A stretch of 63,355 nt of DNA from Bacillota bacterium (GTDB lineage: Bacteria; Bacillota; Clostridia; Oscillospirales; Ruminococcaceae), in NCBI GenBank assembly GCA_023433405.1, contig JAEZCT010000038.1, forward strand, positions 1 through 63,355, given 5' to 3'. Of this stretch, positions 1 to 8,431 are shown piece by piece. The first letter of the stretch is position 1, and each line of letters opens with the position of its first letter. The notes under the pieces are model-generated. The model was not told where the DNA came from and did not search any database. It saw only the letters and a list, made by a program, of their open reading frames with translations. A program made the position numbers and the translations under genes.

Positions 1-43
1 TAGCGTGACAGGCTAGCGTTCTAACCAACTGAACTACCAGGCC
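1..43 (-). tRNA. tRNA-Asp (GTC), truncated by window edge
   Basis: The reverse complement starts GGCCTGGTAGTTCAG and reads through the D-arm to the anticodon loop CTGTCAC, anticodon GTC. The 3' half lies outside the window. It is the most downstream visible member of a minus-strand tRNA cluster. Confidence 0.9.
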
Positions 44-49
44 GCTTTT

Positions 50-126
50 TGGTGGGAACAATAGGGCTCGAACCTATGACCCTCTGCTTGTAAGGCAGAT
101 GCTCTCCCAGCTGAGCTATGCTCCCA
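50..126 (-). tRNA. tRNA-Val (TAC)
   Basis: A complete cloverleaf on the minus strand: acceptor TGGGAGC pairs with GTTCCCA, the anticodon loop is CTTACAA (anticodon TAC), the T-loop contains GGTTCGAGCC, and the 3' CCA is encoded. It lies 6 bases upstream of tRNA-Asp in the same cluster. Confidence 0.95.
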
Positions 127-194
127 AGTTTTTATGCTAGCTTACTACAATATAACACCTTTGTCAACCAGCATAGGCTGGTGACAAGGTATTA

Positions 195-269
195 TGGTGA
201 CCCGGACGGGAATCGAACCCGTGATACCGCCGTGAAAGGGCGGTGTCTTAACCGCTTGACCACCGGGCC
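195..269 (-). tRNA. tRNA-Glu (TTC)
   Basis: A complete minus-strand cloverleaf: acceptor GGCCCGG pairs with CCGGGTC (one G-U), the anticodon stem CCGCC/GGCGG encloses CTTTCAC (anticodon TTC), the T-arm is GGGTTCGATTCCC, and CCA is encoded. Confidence 0.95.
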
Positions 270-343
270 ATATAAATGCCGCCCTACTTGGACGGCGGGC
301 ACCATCAAGAAAACGGATTGCCGATATTGATGGCTAACAGCTA

Positions 344-420
344 TGGTAGCGGTAGTTGGATTTGAACCAACGACACTGCGGGTATGAACCGCATGCTCTA
401 GCCAACTGAGCTATACCGCC
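344..420 (-). tRNA. tRNA-Met (CAT)
   Basis: A complete minus-strand cloverleaf: acceptor GGCGGTA pairs with TACCGCT, the anticodon stem TGCGG/CCGCA encloses TTCATAC (anticodon CAT), and CCA is encoded. The acceptor does not look like an initiator (no C1-A72 mismatch; G1 faces U72), so elongator Met is likely. A CAT tRNA could instead be the lysidine-modified Ile2 type; sequence alone does not settle this. Confidence 0.9.
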
Positions 421-472
421 ATATGCATTTGCCGGTTTTTATTCCCTCACCTGGGAGCACCGAGCGAATTAT

Positions 473-501
473 ATTATAATATAAGCGAATCGCATTGTCA
501 A
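473..501 (-). promoter_or_regulatory. Promoter of the tRNA cluster
   Basis: On the minus strand TTGACA (501-496) and TATAAT (478-473) are separated by exactly 17 bases. This is a perfect vegetative promoter about 50 bp upstream of tRNA-Met. The remaining gap to 824 shows nothing else recognisable. Confidence 0.85.
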
Positions 502-824
502 TACTTTTATTTCGTCGAATTTGAGAAATTACAAGATTTTTAATGATCATTCGCTTTGGCGAGTTCTTGGGCGGCACTTAACCCTTTTGCAGCATTTTCC
601 GCCCATCAACGACAATACCCGCCTTGTGTTCCGAAACGGATTGGTGTAAAATAGTAACGCGTCGTTTTATAGTACAAAGTGAATCGTACATAGGCTAATG
701 CGTCGGGTGGGTGCCACTAAGTAAAACCGTCCTTTTATAAGGTGCGCTTTATAAAGATCGAAATGAAAAAGGGCTCTCTTCCCTGCCACCTAGGTCAAAT
801 GTCAAAAGGAGAAACTGACAAGAA

Positions 825-1703
825 ATGAAAGGCTCTCACCTAGCGAAGCCGCTTGATACCAAGCAGGCGGTTATTTACATGGCGGTATGCAGTCTGCTTT
901 GGAGCATCAGCGGTCTATTTATTAAACTTATCCCTTGGCACTCCCTAATTATAACCGGTTTACGCAGCTTAATTGCTTTGTTGGTGGTAGCCTGCTATAT
1001 CCTGTTTGCGGGGCTTAAACTCCGTATAAACAGGCATACTGTACTCACGGGGCTGTTTTTATTCCTCACCCTCGCCTTTTTTGTGTCGGCAACAAAGCTT
1101 ACCACCTCTACCAACGCAATAGTTTTGCAGTACTGTGCGCCTATCTTTATTATTCTTATTAACGCCTTGGTGTATAAGCAAAGACCACGCAATAAGGATT
1201 TGTTTGCCGTGCTTGTGTGTACCGGCGGTATGCTGTTATGCTTTATGGACCAGTTTTCAGGCAACGGCAACCTGCTTGGCGATCTCTTTGGCGTAATGTC
1301 CGGCATCATGCTCTCCATCTTTTTTGTACTGGGCAGCAGAAGCTCAAGTCTTGATAACAGCATTAGCTCGGTATTCATAGGTCACAGCATAACCATCTTG
1401 TTCTCTATCCCGTTTTTCTTTTTGTACCCGCCCACTTTTACGGCAGAGCCAATACTGTATGTTGTAATCCTTGGCGTGTTTCAGCTTGGTGTCCCTTATA
1501 TTTTGTACGGGCGGGCCAGCAGGCACGCACCACCCTTAGTCTGCTCGCTGATCGGACTGCTTGAACCAATATTTAACCCCGTTTGGGTATTTATTGGTGT
1601 AGGCGAGGTACCTTCTGTTTTTGCGATAGCCGGCGGGCTGCTTGTGGTGCTCGTGGTCACAGTCTGGTCCATCAGCAACCTTAGGGACTCTGCGCCCGGT
1701 TAA
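825..1703 (+). CDS. DMT-superfamily permease (EamA type)
   Basis: A 292-residue inner-membrane protein made almost entirely of hydrophobic helices (about ten segments). It has the two-fold EamA repeat organisation: residues ~15-140 and ~150-285, each opening with a small-residue-rich helix. EamA proteins export or import small metabolites, and the substrate cannot be read from sequence. The start is supported by AAAGGAG about 14 bases upstream. A MATE pump follows, so the two could be a transport pair. Confidence 0.85.
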   Translation: MKGSHLAKPLDTKQAVIYMAVCSLLWSISGLFIKLIPWHSLIITGLRSLIALLVVACYILFAGLKLRINRHTVLTGLFLFLTLAFFVSATKLTTSTNAIVLQYCAPIFIILINALVYKQRPRNKDLFAVLVCTGGMLLCFMDQFSGNGNLLGDLFGVMSGIMLSIFFVLGSRSSSLDNSISSVFIGHSITILFSIPFFFLYPPTFTAEPILYVVILGVFQLGVPYILYGRASRHAPPLVCSLIGLLEPIFNPVWVFIGVGEVPSVFAIAGGLLVVLVVTVWSISNLRDSAPG

Positions 1704-1785
1704 CCTTGCGCGCTCATTGTGCATATCCGACGTTATGCCGACACACCTTTCCCCGTACTTTAAACTTACCACGAAAGGGGTTTTC

Positions 1786-3192
1786 ATGACGAAAATTTTA
1801 CAGCGCTTTTTTCGCGTCGATACGATGATAAAGCCCTCTCAAGCGCTGGGGGTTACCCCCTCCTCACGGTCTATCTACCAGTCTATTTACCGCATGGCAT
1901 GGCCCAGCGCGCTGGAGGCCGGTCTGGTTAGCCTGATGGGCTCTATGGATACGATTATGGTGTCCTCGCTTGGTCCGGGCGCTATCGCTGCCGTAGGGAT
2001 TACCAATCAACCCAAATTCTTGCTGATGGCTTTTATCTTCTCCTTAAACCTCGGTGTAACGGCAATTGTTGCGCGTCGCAGGGGAGAAAACGATGTGGCG
2101 GGCGCAAACCGCTGCTTAAAACAGGCGTTTTTACTTAGTATTCTGTTATCCGCCACCGCTTCCCTGTGCGGCTTTATATTTGCAGAGCCGCTTTTACTGC
2201 TGGCGGGCGCAAAAGAGGATTTTATAGCCGACGCGGTGAGTTATTTTAGTATTATCCTCATCGGTAACTTTTTTACTTGCGTTGGGTTAACCCTAACCGC
2301 CGCGCAAAGGGGCTCGGGCAACACCCGAATCTCCATGAAGACCAATCTTTCGGCTAACCTCGTAAATATCTGCCTGAATTTTTTACTGATAGGCGGAAGG
2401 TTCGGGTTCCCCGCACTGGGCATAAAAGGAGCGGCCATCGCAACCGCCGTCGGCGGGCTGACCGGTCTTGGAATTGCGCTATACTCTGTTCTGCACTACG
2501 ACAGCTTTATCAGCCTTCATTCACGGGACGGCTGGCGTTTTGATAAAAAAACCGTGCTCAGTCTTGCACAGCTTGGCAGCAGTGCGCTGGTGGAGCAGGT
2601 GTTTATGCGCATCGGCTTCTTCTCCTACGCCGCTATCGTAGCGGGTCTTGGCACGGTGGCGTTTGCTACCCACCAAATTTGCATGAACGTTATCAACTTT
2701 TCCTTCTCCTTCGGTGACGGGCTCAGCATTGCCGCCGCGTCTCTGGTAGGGCAAAGCCTAGGGGCGAAGCGGTCGGATATTGCGATTATCTACGGCAAGG
2801 CGACGCAGCGCATCGCCGTGTGCGTTTCGGCGGTGCTGTTTATCATCTTTATTGCGGGGCGCTACCCCATTATGGCCATGTTTACTAATGACGCGCAAAT
2901 TATCGCCATGGGCGTATCCATATTGATTGTTATTGCGTTTACCTCCCCGTTTCAGACCTCAAACGTTGTGGTATCCGGCTGCCTGCGGGGCGCGGGGGAC
3001 GCAAAGTATGTCGCGTTTATCTCCTTTGTCTCCATCGGCGTTGTACGCCCTGTGGTCACATGGCTGTTGTGCTATACCCTTGGTCTCGGGGTAATCGGCG
3101 CGTGGTTTTCACTGATGATTGATCAGATGGTGCGGCTGACCTTCAGCTATATTCGTTTTTCTCACGGTAAATGGACTAAGATTAAGCTATAA
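1786..3192 (+). CDS. MATE family efflux transporter
   Basis: A 468-residue multidrug/toxin extrusion-type membrane protein with two six-helix halves. The first half carries a typical MATE opening (MAWPSALEAGLVSLMGSMDTIMVSSLGPGAIAAVG region, residues ~30-65). The second starts around residue 245 (ALVEQVFMRIGFFS). Members exchange Na+ or H+ for cationic drugs or metabolites. The frame is open from 1642, inside the preceding gene, but ATG 1786 has AAAGGGG six bases upstream and gives the family length. It may be cotranscribed with the DMT gene 82 bp upstream. Confidence 0.9.
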   Translation: MTKILQRFFRVDTMIKPSQALGVTPSSRSIYQSIYRMAWPSALEAGLVSLMGSMDTIMVSSLGPGAIAAVGITNQPKFLLMAFIFSLNLGVTAIVARRRGENDVAGANRCLKQAFLLSILLSATASLCGFIFAEPLLLLAGAKEDFIADAVSYFSIILIGNFFTCVGLTLTAAQRGSGNTRISMKTNLSANLVNICLNFLLIGGRFGFPALGIKGAAIATAVGGLTGLGIALYSVLHYDSFISLHSRDGWRFDKKTVLSLAQLGSSALVEQVFMRIGFFSYAAIVAGLGTVAFATHQICMNVINFSFSFGDGLSIAAASLVGQSLGAKRSDIAIIYGKATQRIAVCVSAVLFIIFIAGRYPIMAMFTNDAQIIAMGVSILIVIAFTSPFQTSNVVVSGCLRGAGDAKYVAFISFVSIGVVRPVVTWLLCYTLGLGVIGAWFSLMIDQMVRLTFSYIRFSHGKWTKIKL

Positions 3193-3283
3193 AACCAGGC
3201 CTTCTTATAGAAGCCCTTCGTCAAACCGCGCTTGCGCGTGACGGACTGCTACCGCACGGTTTGAAGTACGCACACCGATATGA

Positions 3284-3443
3284 GAACCTGTTCTCATAAG
3301 TGTGAAATACCATAGAGACGAGAATTTTTTTAGCCAGACAAGGCGAAAAGCGCAGGAATACTTGCCGTATTCCGAGCATTTTCAACGCAGTATGGCGGAA
3401 AAATTGCCGACTAAATGGTATTGCAAGCTATGAGAACAGGTTC
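3284..3443. repeat. Family A inverted-repeat element (MITE-like), copy 1
   Basis: A 160-bp non-coding element bounded by GAACCTGTTCTCATA and its inverse TATGAGAACAGGTTC. A second near-identical copy lies in the opposite orientation at 8188-8346. It is flanked by TGA on both sides, an apparent 3-bp target duplication. The interior is structured, with GAATACTTGCCGTATTCC forming a stem. Confidence 0.85.
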
Positions 3444-3461
3444 TGAAAGTTTATGGATCGG

Positions 3462-4127
3462 TTATTCCTGAAAAAACCGCATTTCTGCCGTTTGCGCGCC
3501 ACCCGCATACAAGCGCACCGACGCTTCAATATCCCGCAGGTGACTTATTACCTCCCCTTCGTCCACACCCTTTGGGGCATAGACGGTATAAAGCACGTTG
3601 CGGGTTTGCGCCGAAATGGCGGTACGGTCATCCGGTCCTCTCAGGATGCTGGAAACGATACCTTTTTCATCAGCCAGCAAAAAGTCTGATTCCACGGGCT
3701 TTAACACTTTTCCTCCCAGCACGGTGTATTCCTCCCCTCCTGAGGATCTTCGCAGGGTTAAGGCTCCTTGTAACACATCCAAGTCGTGCCCCGCTGTGAG
3801 CTGCATGTTTTTTAATTCCCCCATGAACATTGCCGTGACCGGCGGCAGCACGCTTGGTATCTCTCTCCCCTTGATGATCGATTCCAACTGAGGAAGAACG
3901 TGATAGGTGGAACCGAACCGCTTATAGTATGCGATATAAACATCCATGGGATGCAGCGCCTTCAGCTCATCCCTGCCATACCCTCCGTACCGGATGCGCA
4001 ATAATTCTTCCGTCTGCGTTTTTTTCCGAAAAAAAGCCGCGGCATCGGTAACGACGTCTACTCCCCTCATAATCAACACACCCAATGAACAGGCAGCCCC
4101 TGTGTTTTTTATCTTGATAGTAAGCAT
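3462..4127 (-). CDS. B3/B4 (PheT-like) domain protein
   Basis: A 221-residue cytoplasmic protein resembling stand-alone B3/B4 domains, the substrate/tRNA-binding fold of the phenylalanyl-tRNA synthetase beta chain. Recognisable stretches are a central HPMDVYIAYYKRFGSTYHVLPQLE block (residues ~60-85), a GGKVLKPVESDFLLADE stretch and a DDRTAISAQTRNVLYTVYAP stretch near the C-terminus. Such proteins have been proposed to edit or bind mis-charged amino acids, but no function is established. I chose ATG 4127, which has AAAGGAGAT about 10 bases upstream. The longer reading frame to 4226 lacks a ribosome binding site and runs into a MITE-like scrap (CACTAATATCGG near 4224). Confidence 0.75.
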   Translation of the reverse strand: MLTIKIKNTGAACSLGVLIMRGVDVVTDAAAFFRKKTQTEELLRIRYGGYGRDELKALHPMDVYIAYYKRFGSTYHVLPQLESIIKGREIPSVLPPVTAMFMGELKNMQLTAGHDLDVLQGALTLRRSSGGEEYTVLGGKVLKPVESDFLLADEKGIVSSILRGPDDRTAISAQTRNVLYTVYAPKGVDEGEVISHLRDIEASVRLYAGGAQTAEMRFFQE

Positions 4128-4257
4128 AGCATTCCATCTCCTTTTCCTGCTTTTACATATATTGCTTTGAACGTGCAGACACATCAAGTCAAAAGTTCTA
4201 GGGTTTGACGCAGAATTCATCAACACTAATATCGGATAACAGTTTAATCCATCACCT

Positions 4258-5184
4258 CTATGTATTCTGTGCTATGGCACTCTTACCCGAACCGATTACC
4301 ACCATGCCCAAGGCTACAAACACGCCACCCAGCCATTGCTGCCACGCAACTGCCTCATGCAACAGCAGCAGGGACAACAGCATAGCGGCAAAGGGCATCA
4401 TACCTGAGCACGCCGCCACCGCGAAGGCGCCGCTGCGTTTTGCCCCCGCAAACATGAAAACAAACGCAAAGGCCGTGACAAAAACACCGTACCAGATCAG
4501 CGCCAGCCACTGCACCGACCCAAGCGCAGCAAACTGCCCAAAGGGCCGCTCCAGCATTGCCGGCAAAATGCATAACACCAGCGCACACAGAACAACCGCC
4601 GTTGTATGAGCCATGGGGTGAATCGCCTCATCCTTTTTACTTTGATGAATCATCTTGACGAGGATATTAAATATCGATTCACATGCCGCCGCACACAAAA
4701 CCAAGAGGTTCCCTGCAAGATGCCCCAATGACAGGCTAAGACCTCCGGCACCCAGTCCTTGAATGAGCAATACCCCAGCGACAGTGCTCAGTATACCCGC
4801 GACCATCGCTCTATTCGGGCGCTCCTTCAAAAGCAGGATCCCTAACAGTGCGGTTATTGCTGGTGAGGCTCCGGTCATAACACCGGCCTCGGCGGTGCTG
4901 GTAAGCATGAGTCCCTGAAACAGACAAAGGCGAAACAAAAAAATTCCAAACAACGCCTGCAGCACAACCAGCAATAGAATTTTAGGGCTAAGTCTTTGAA
5001 TAAATACCAAAAGGCTGCGCAGACACAGCGGCAGCAGAAACACCGCCGCAAGCAGCAAACTGATTGCGGTGATGGTAAACGCACCCAGATATCCTTCAAT
5101 GAACCGCACCGCCACCACGCTGGTGCCCGCCAGAAAAAACGCCGCCAACAAAAAAGCGGGACCCTCCCAGTTCCTTGACCGCAT
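4258..5184 (-). CDS. DMT-superfamily permease (EamA type)
   Basis: A 308-residue membrane protein with two EamA repeats (residues ~10-135 and ~155-300). The first repeat ends with the typical ASPAITALLGILLLKERPN pattern near residue 125. It probably exports an amino acid or a vitamin-like metabolite. ATG 5184 is preceded by GGAGGAAG. It is divergent from a MocR-type PLP regulator whose start is 185 bp away. That arrangement is common for MocR factors and their target transporter, so the regulator probably controls this gene. Confidence 0.85.
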   Translation of the reverse strand: MRSRNWEGPAFLLAAFFLAGTSVVAVRFIEGYLGAFTITAISLLLAAVFLLPLCLRSLLVFIQRLSPKILLLVVLQALFGIFLFRLCLFQGLMLTSTAEAGVMTGASPAITALLGILLLKERPNRAMVAGILSTVAGVLLIQGLGAGGLSLSLGHLAGNLLVLCAAACESIFNILVKMIHQSKKDEAIHPMAHTTAVVLCALVLCILPAMLERPFGQFAALGSVQWLALIWYGVFVTAFAFVFMFAGAKRSGAFAVAACSGMMPFAAMLLSLLLLHEAVAWQQWLGGVFVALGMVVIGSGKSAIAQNT

Positions 5185-5211
5185 TGTATCTTCCTCCCAT
5201 GCTCCGTAATG

Positions 5212-5233
5212 CAATGGTCACTAAGGACCATTG
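5212..5233. promoter_or_regulatory. Candidate MocR operator (inverted repeat)
   Basis: A perfect inverted repeat CAATGGTC-N6-GACCATTG sits 28-49 bp upstream of the EamA permease start, in the divergent region shared with the MocR regulator gene. Confidence 0.5.
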
Positions 5234-5369
5234 TTGCACAATAGGTACATACTATCTCGGTAACAGGCAGCCGTAAAGCGCCAGTAAGGTGCGGTTTTAT
5301 GCGGTCCAGTTGACGCGCTGGTCTTGTTACGCCCTGTTTTGTACCCACTAAAAGGATGTGAAGGTCATT

Positions 5370-6749
5370 ATGCTGGGAATTACGCTCATTCGCGACAGTG
5401 AACTGCCGCTGAAAAGACAGGTTTATCAGCAGCTTAAGGAGCGCATTACAAACGGACAGCTAAACGCCGGGGAGATGTTGCCCTCAACCCGGGAGCTTTG
5501 CAATGACCTTGGCGTATCACGCAATACCGTCAGCGAGGCTTACGAGATGCTGCTTGCTGAGGGCTTTGTCATCACCAAACAAGGCTCTCCCACGCGGGTA
5601 GCGCCGGGGCTGTGTGTGGAGCAGCCCGCCCCCGCCCCCCGTCCCTCCCTCCCGCGTTCCCCGGTGCCGGTAAACGCGGATTTTAGCACCGGACGCCCCG
5701 CCTTGGATTATTTCCCATGGCAAAGCTGGCACCGGCTTCTTGCCCGCTCCGCAGAGGATATGCCGCTGAACCGGTTTGGATATGGCTACCCGCAGGGTGC
5801 GCTTCTTCTTCGCGAGGAAATTGTGGCATGGCTGTACCGAAGCCGCGGCTTGACCGTATTGCCGCAGGATATTTTCATCACCTCCGGCGCGACCAATGCA
5901 CTCCATTTAATTGCCGAGCTGCTATGCCGCGACAAGCGAGGCATAATCATCGAAGACCCCTGCCACAAGGGAATGCTTCACACCTTTCTGAACAAGCAAT
6001 GCTCCGTTCTTCCCGTCATGTCGGATGAGCAGGGGCTACAAACCGACCGCCTGCCTGGGATAAATCACGCCGCCGGGGTGTATGTCACCCCCTCGCACCA
6101 ATTCCCCTTGGGAGGGATTCTGCCCGCTTCCCGGCGCGCTTCACTGGTTCGTTTTGCGAGAGAGCAAAACCTTTATATCATTGAGGATGATTATGACAGT
6201 GAGTTTCGTTACAGCGGCGCACCCATTGCCCCGCTCTATTCTCTTGACCCCCAGCGGGTTATCTATGTGGGTACCTTCAGCAAGGCGTTGTTCCCCGCCC
6301 TGCGCATCGGTTTTGCGATTCTGCCCCCTTTGCTGCATGAAAAATGGAAAGACCTTCGCATCTGTACCGATGTGCAAAACCCGCCCTATGAGCAGGAGGT
6401 TTTAGCCCGGTTCCTAAAAACGCGGGGGCTTGACCGGCATATAAGCCGTATGCGGCGGTTGTATGGACAGCGGCGGCTCGCTCTGCTGTCCTCACTAAAA
6501 AAACATTTAAGGGAAGAATGGGGCGTATCCGGTGACGCCGCGGGGCTGCACCTTGCCATAGACCTGCCAGGTAGGCGGTTTGATGACGCATTTGTACTGC
6601 GCTGCCGCGACAGAGGCATCATCCTTTCCACGGTGGAAAGCCACGCCATTGAAAAGGGACGCCACCCCGGCAAGCTGCTGCTAGGGTATGGGCACCTAAC
6701 CCCACAGCAGATTGATGACGGCATTCGTCTTTTGTGCGAGAGACTATAA
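5370..6749 (+). CDS. MocR/PdxR-type transcriptional regulator (GntR HTH + aminotransferase fold)
   Basis: A 459-residue chimeric regulator. Residues ~5-75 form a GntR winged helix (TRELCNDLGVSRNTVSEAYEMLLAEGF). The rest is a fold-type I aminotransferase domain that binds PLP as effector. The PLP-lysine motif is visible (GTFSKALFPALRIGF, residues ~310-325), as are SGATNALH and DDYDSEFRYSGAPI of the cofactor pocket. GTG 5358 is in frame, but ATG 5370 has AAGGT at better spacing. Relatives such as GabR and PdxR regulate neighbouring divergent genes; here that is the EamA permease. Confidence 0.9.
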   Translation: MLGITLIRDSELPLKRQVYQQLKERITNGQLNAGEMLPSTRELCNDLGVSRNTVSEAYEMLLAEGFVITKQGSPTRVAPGLCVEQPAPAPRPSLPRSPVPVNADFSTGRPALDYFPWQSWHRLLARSAEDMPLNRFGYGYPQGALLLREEIVAWLYRSRGLTVLPQDIFITSGATNALHLIAELLCRDKRGIIIEDPCHKGMLHTFLNKQCSVLPVMSDEQGLQTDRLPGINHAAGVYVTPSHQFPLGGILPASRRASLVRFAREQNLYIIEDDYDSEFRYSGAPIAPLYSLDPQRVIYVGTFSKALFPALRIGFAILPPLLHEKWKDLRICTDVQNPPYEQEVLARFLKTRGLDRHISRMRRLYGQRRLALLSSLKKHLREEWGVSGDAAGLHLAIDLPGRRFDDAFVLRCRDRGIILSTVESHAIEKGRHPGKLLLGYGHLTPQQIDDGIRLLCERL

Positions 6750-6847
6750 CTACAGGTGTGAAAACAAGGATTACTACTAACTTCGTGTCTGTATGAAATT
6801 AGTATGGCGATTACACAAACAGTAGGAAACGGGAAAGGTGCGAGAAA

Positions 6848-8047
6848 ATGCTGTTACAAAGCAAGCCGGAGCTACATACTGCATTAAGGGGCAAAACAGC
6901 ACTCATTACGGGCGCAGGCGGCGGAATTGGCTTTGAGGCCGCAAAGGCATTCGCCTTTATGGGCGCAAGAGTGCTGATTGCGGAGATTAACCGGGAAAAG
7001 GGCAGTTTTGCCGAGGCAGAAGTTAACCGCCTTTTTCCGGGAGCGCCTGCCGTATTCATTGAGGTGGATCTCTCGGATGATTTTAGCCTCAGCGCGTTAA
7101 TTAGCACAGTCTACAATGACTATGGCTGCCCCGATATTCTGTTTCACAACGCGACTATCACCAAAATGGGCGCGGTGGATGAGGTAGAGCTCGGGTTTTG
7201 GGATAAAAGCTATGCGGTAAACCTGCGTGCCCCGCTGATACTTACCCAGCGCTTTTTGCCCGAAATGAAGAAGTGCAACAGCGGCACGGTGGTGTTTGTA
7301 TCCTCCTCCGGCGCATCCCCTTATATGGGGGCCTATGAGATATTCAAAACCGCGCAGGTTGAGCTCTCCAACACTTTGGCAATGGAGCTGGAGGAAAGCG
7401 GTGTTTATACCTTTACCATCGGTCCGGGACTGGTGAAAACCGAAACTGCGATGAATGCCATTGGGATCGTAGCCCGTAAGATGGGAATGAGTCTTGACGC
7501 GTTCTACGAAATGAACGGACAACACATCATTGACGCGGAACGTGCGGGCGTTGGCTTTGCGCTCGCTGCGTTAAATGCCAAGCGGTACCATGGTCAGGAG
7601 ATTGGCTCGATTCAAGTGCTGATGGATTATGACCTGATCGCAGAAAACGGCGCAGCGGACGCTACAACCGCCCCAGGCGCGCTGGATACCGAGCAGCTTC
7701 GCCGGGTGCTCTTAAGGATTCAGGACACCTATGAACAACAGTATTCGGGTTGGAGCGGGATGAATATCTTTGAGCGTCAGTGGGTACTGCGTGACTTTAA
7801 GAAGAACACGGCAGTCTCGGCAGAGCAGGCCAAGGAGCTGCTGGGATTATTATTGCAGGCATTACCAACCGATTACTCCGCCGTAGTGGCGCAAAAAAGT
7901 TTTTTTACTAAGCTAAAGGATTATTGGCAGCATCAACTCAATCTTTTGAAGGGCTACGAAAAAGACAAACAAAAGCTTGAAGAAAACACCCTTGTAATTC
8001 TTGGCTGGGTTGAGGATATTGATGTCCTTTTGAAGATGCTGGCTTAA
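6848..8047 (+). CDS. SDR-family oxidoreductase with a C-terminal helical extension
   Basis: A 399-residue protein. Residues ~10-260 form a short-chain dehydrogenase: cofactor loop TGAGGGIG, the NAG-like FHNAT (residues ~97-101), catalytic Ser in VFVSSSGASP, and YEIFK as the Tyr-X3-Lys pair. Residues ~270-399 form an extra, mostly helical region rich in Leu, Gln and Lys (TEQLRRVLLRIQDTYEQQ onward) that I do not recognise. The substrate is unknown. ATG 6848 follows GGAAAGGTGCGAGAAA. A strong terminator follows the gene. Confidence 0.85.
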   Translation: MLLQSKPELHTALRGKTALITGAGGGIGFEAAKAFAFMGARVLIAEINREKGSFAEAEVNRLFPGAPAVFIEVDLSDDFSLSALISTVYNDYGCPDILFHNATITKMGAVDEVELGFWDKSYAVNLRAPLILTQRFLPEMKKCNSGTVVFVSSSGASPYMGAYEIFKTAQVELSNTLAMELEESGVYTFTIGPGLVKTETAMNAIGIVARKMGMSLDAFYEMNGQHIIDAERAGVGFALAALNAKRYHGQEIGSIQVLMDYDLIAENGAADATTAPGALDTEQLRRVLLRIQDTYEQQYSGWSGMNIFERQWVLRDFKKNTAVSAEQAKELLGLLLQALPTDYSAVVAQKSFFTKLKDYWQHQLNLLKGYEKDKQKLEENTLVILGWVEDIDVLLKMLA

Positions 8048-8115
8048 TACAGCCGCAAGTTTAAACTGTGGGTTTGCGCAGCCTATTCGTATGTTTATTA
8101 AACTAAAATATAAGT

Positions 8116-8163
8116 AAAGGAACCTTTTGGCCTCTTGAGTGACCGAAAGGTTCCTTTTTTTCT
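8116..8163 (+). terminator. Rho-independent terminator of the SDR gene
   Basis: AAAGGAACCTTTTGG pairs with CCGAAAGGTTCCTTT (15-bp stem), followed by a T-run. It ends about 110 bp after the SDR stop codon. Confidence 0.9.
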
Positions 8164-8187
8164 AATATTAATAATGGTACATACTAA

Positions 8188-8346
8188 GTACCTGTTCTCA
8201 TAGCTTGCAATACCATTTAGACGGCAATTTTCCGCCATACTGCGTTGAAAATGCTCGGGATACGGCAAGTATTCCTGCGCTTTTCGCCTTGTCTGGCTAA
8301 AAAATTTCTCGTCTCTATGGTATTTCACACTTATGAGAACAGGTAC
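8188..8346. repeat. Family A inverted-repeat element (MITE-like), copy 2
   Basis: A 159-bp element in inverse orientation to the copy at 3284-3443. Its ends are GTACCTGTTCTCATA and TATGAGAACAGGTAC. TAA flanks both sides as an apparent target duplication. A degenerate half of a family B element (ends CTAAT...CCATAAATTAAAG) abuts it to about 8405. Confidence 0.85.
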
Positions 8347-8431
8347 TAATACTATTCTCCGATAAAAGTGTGGATAAACATCCGCGTCAAAATCCATAAA
8401 TTAAAGATAAGGTAATCCCTTATTTCTCAAA

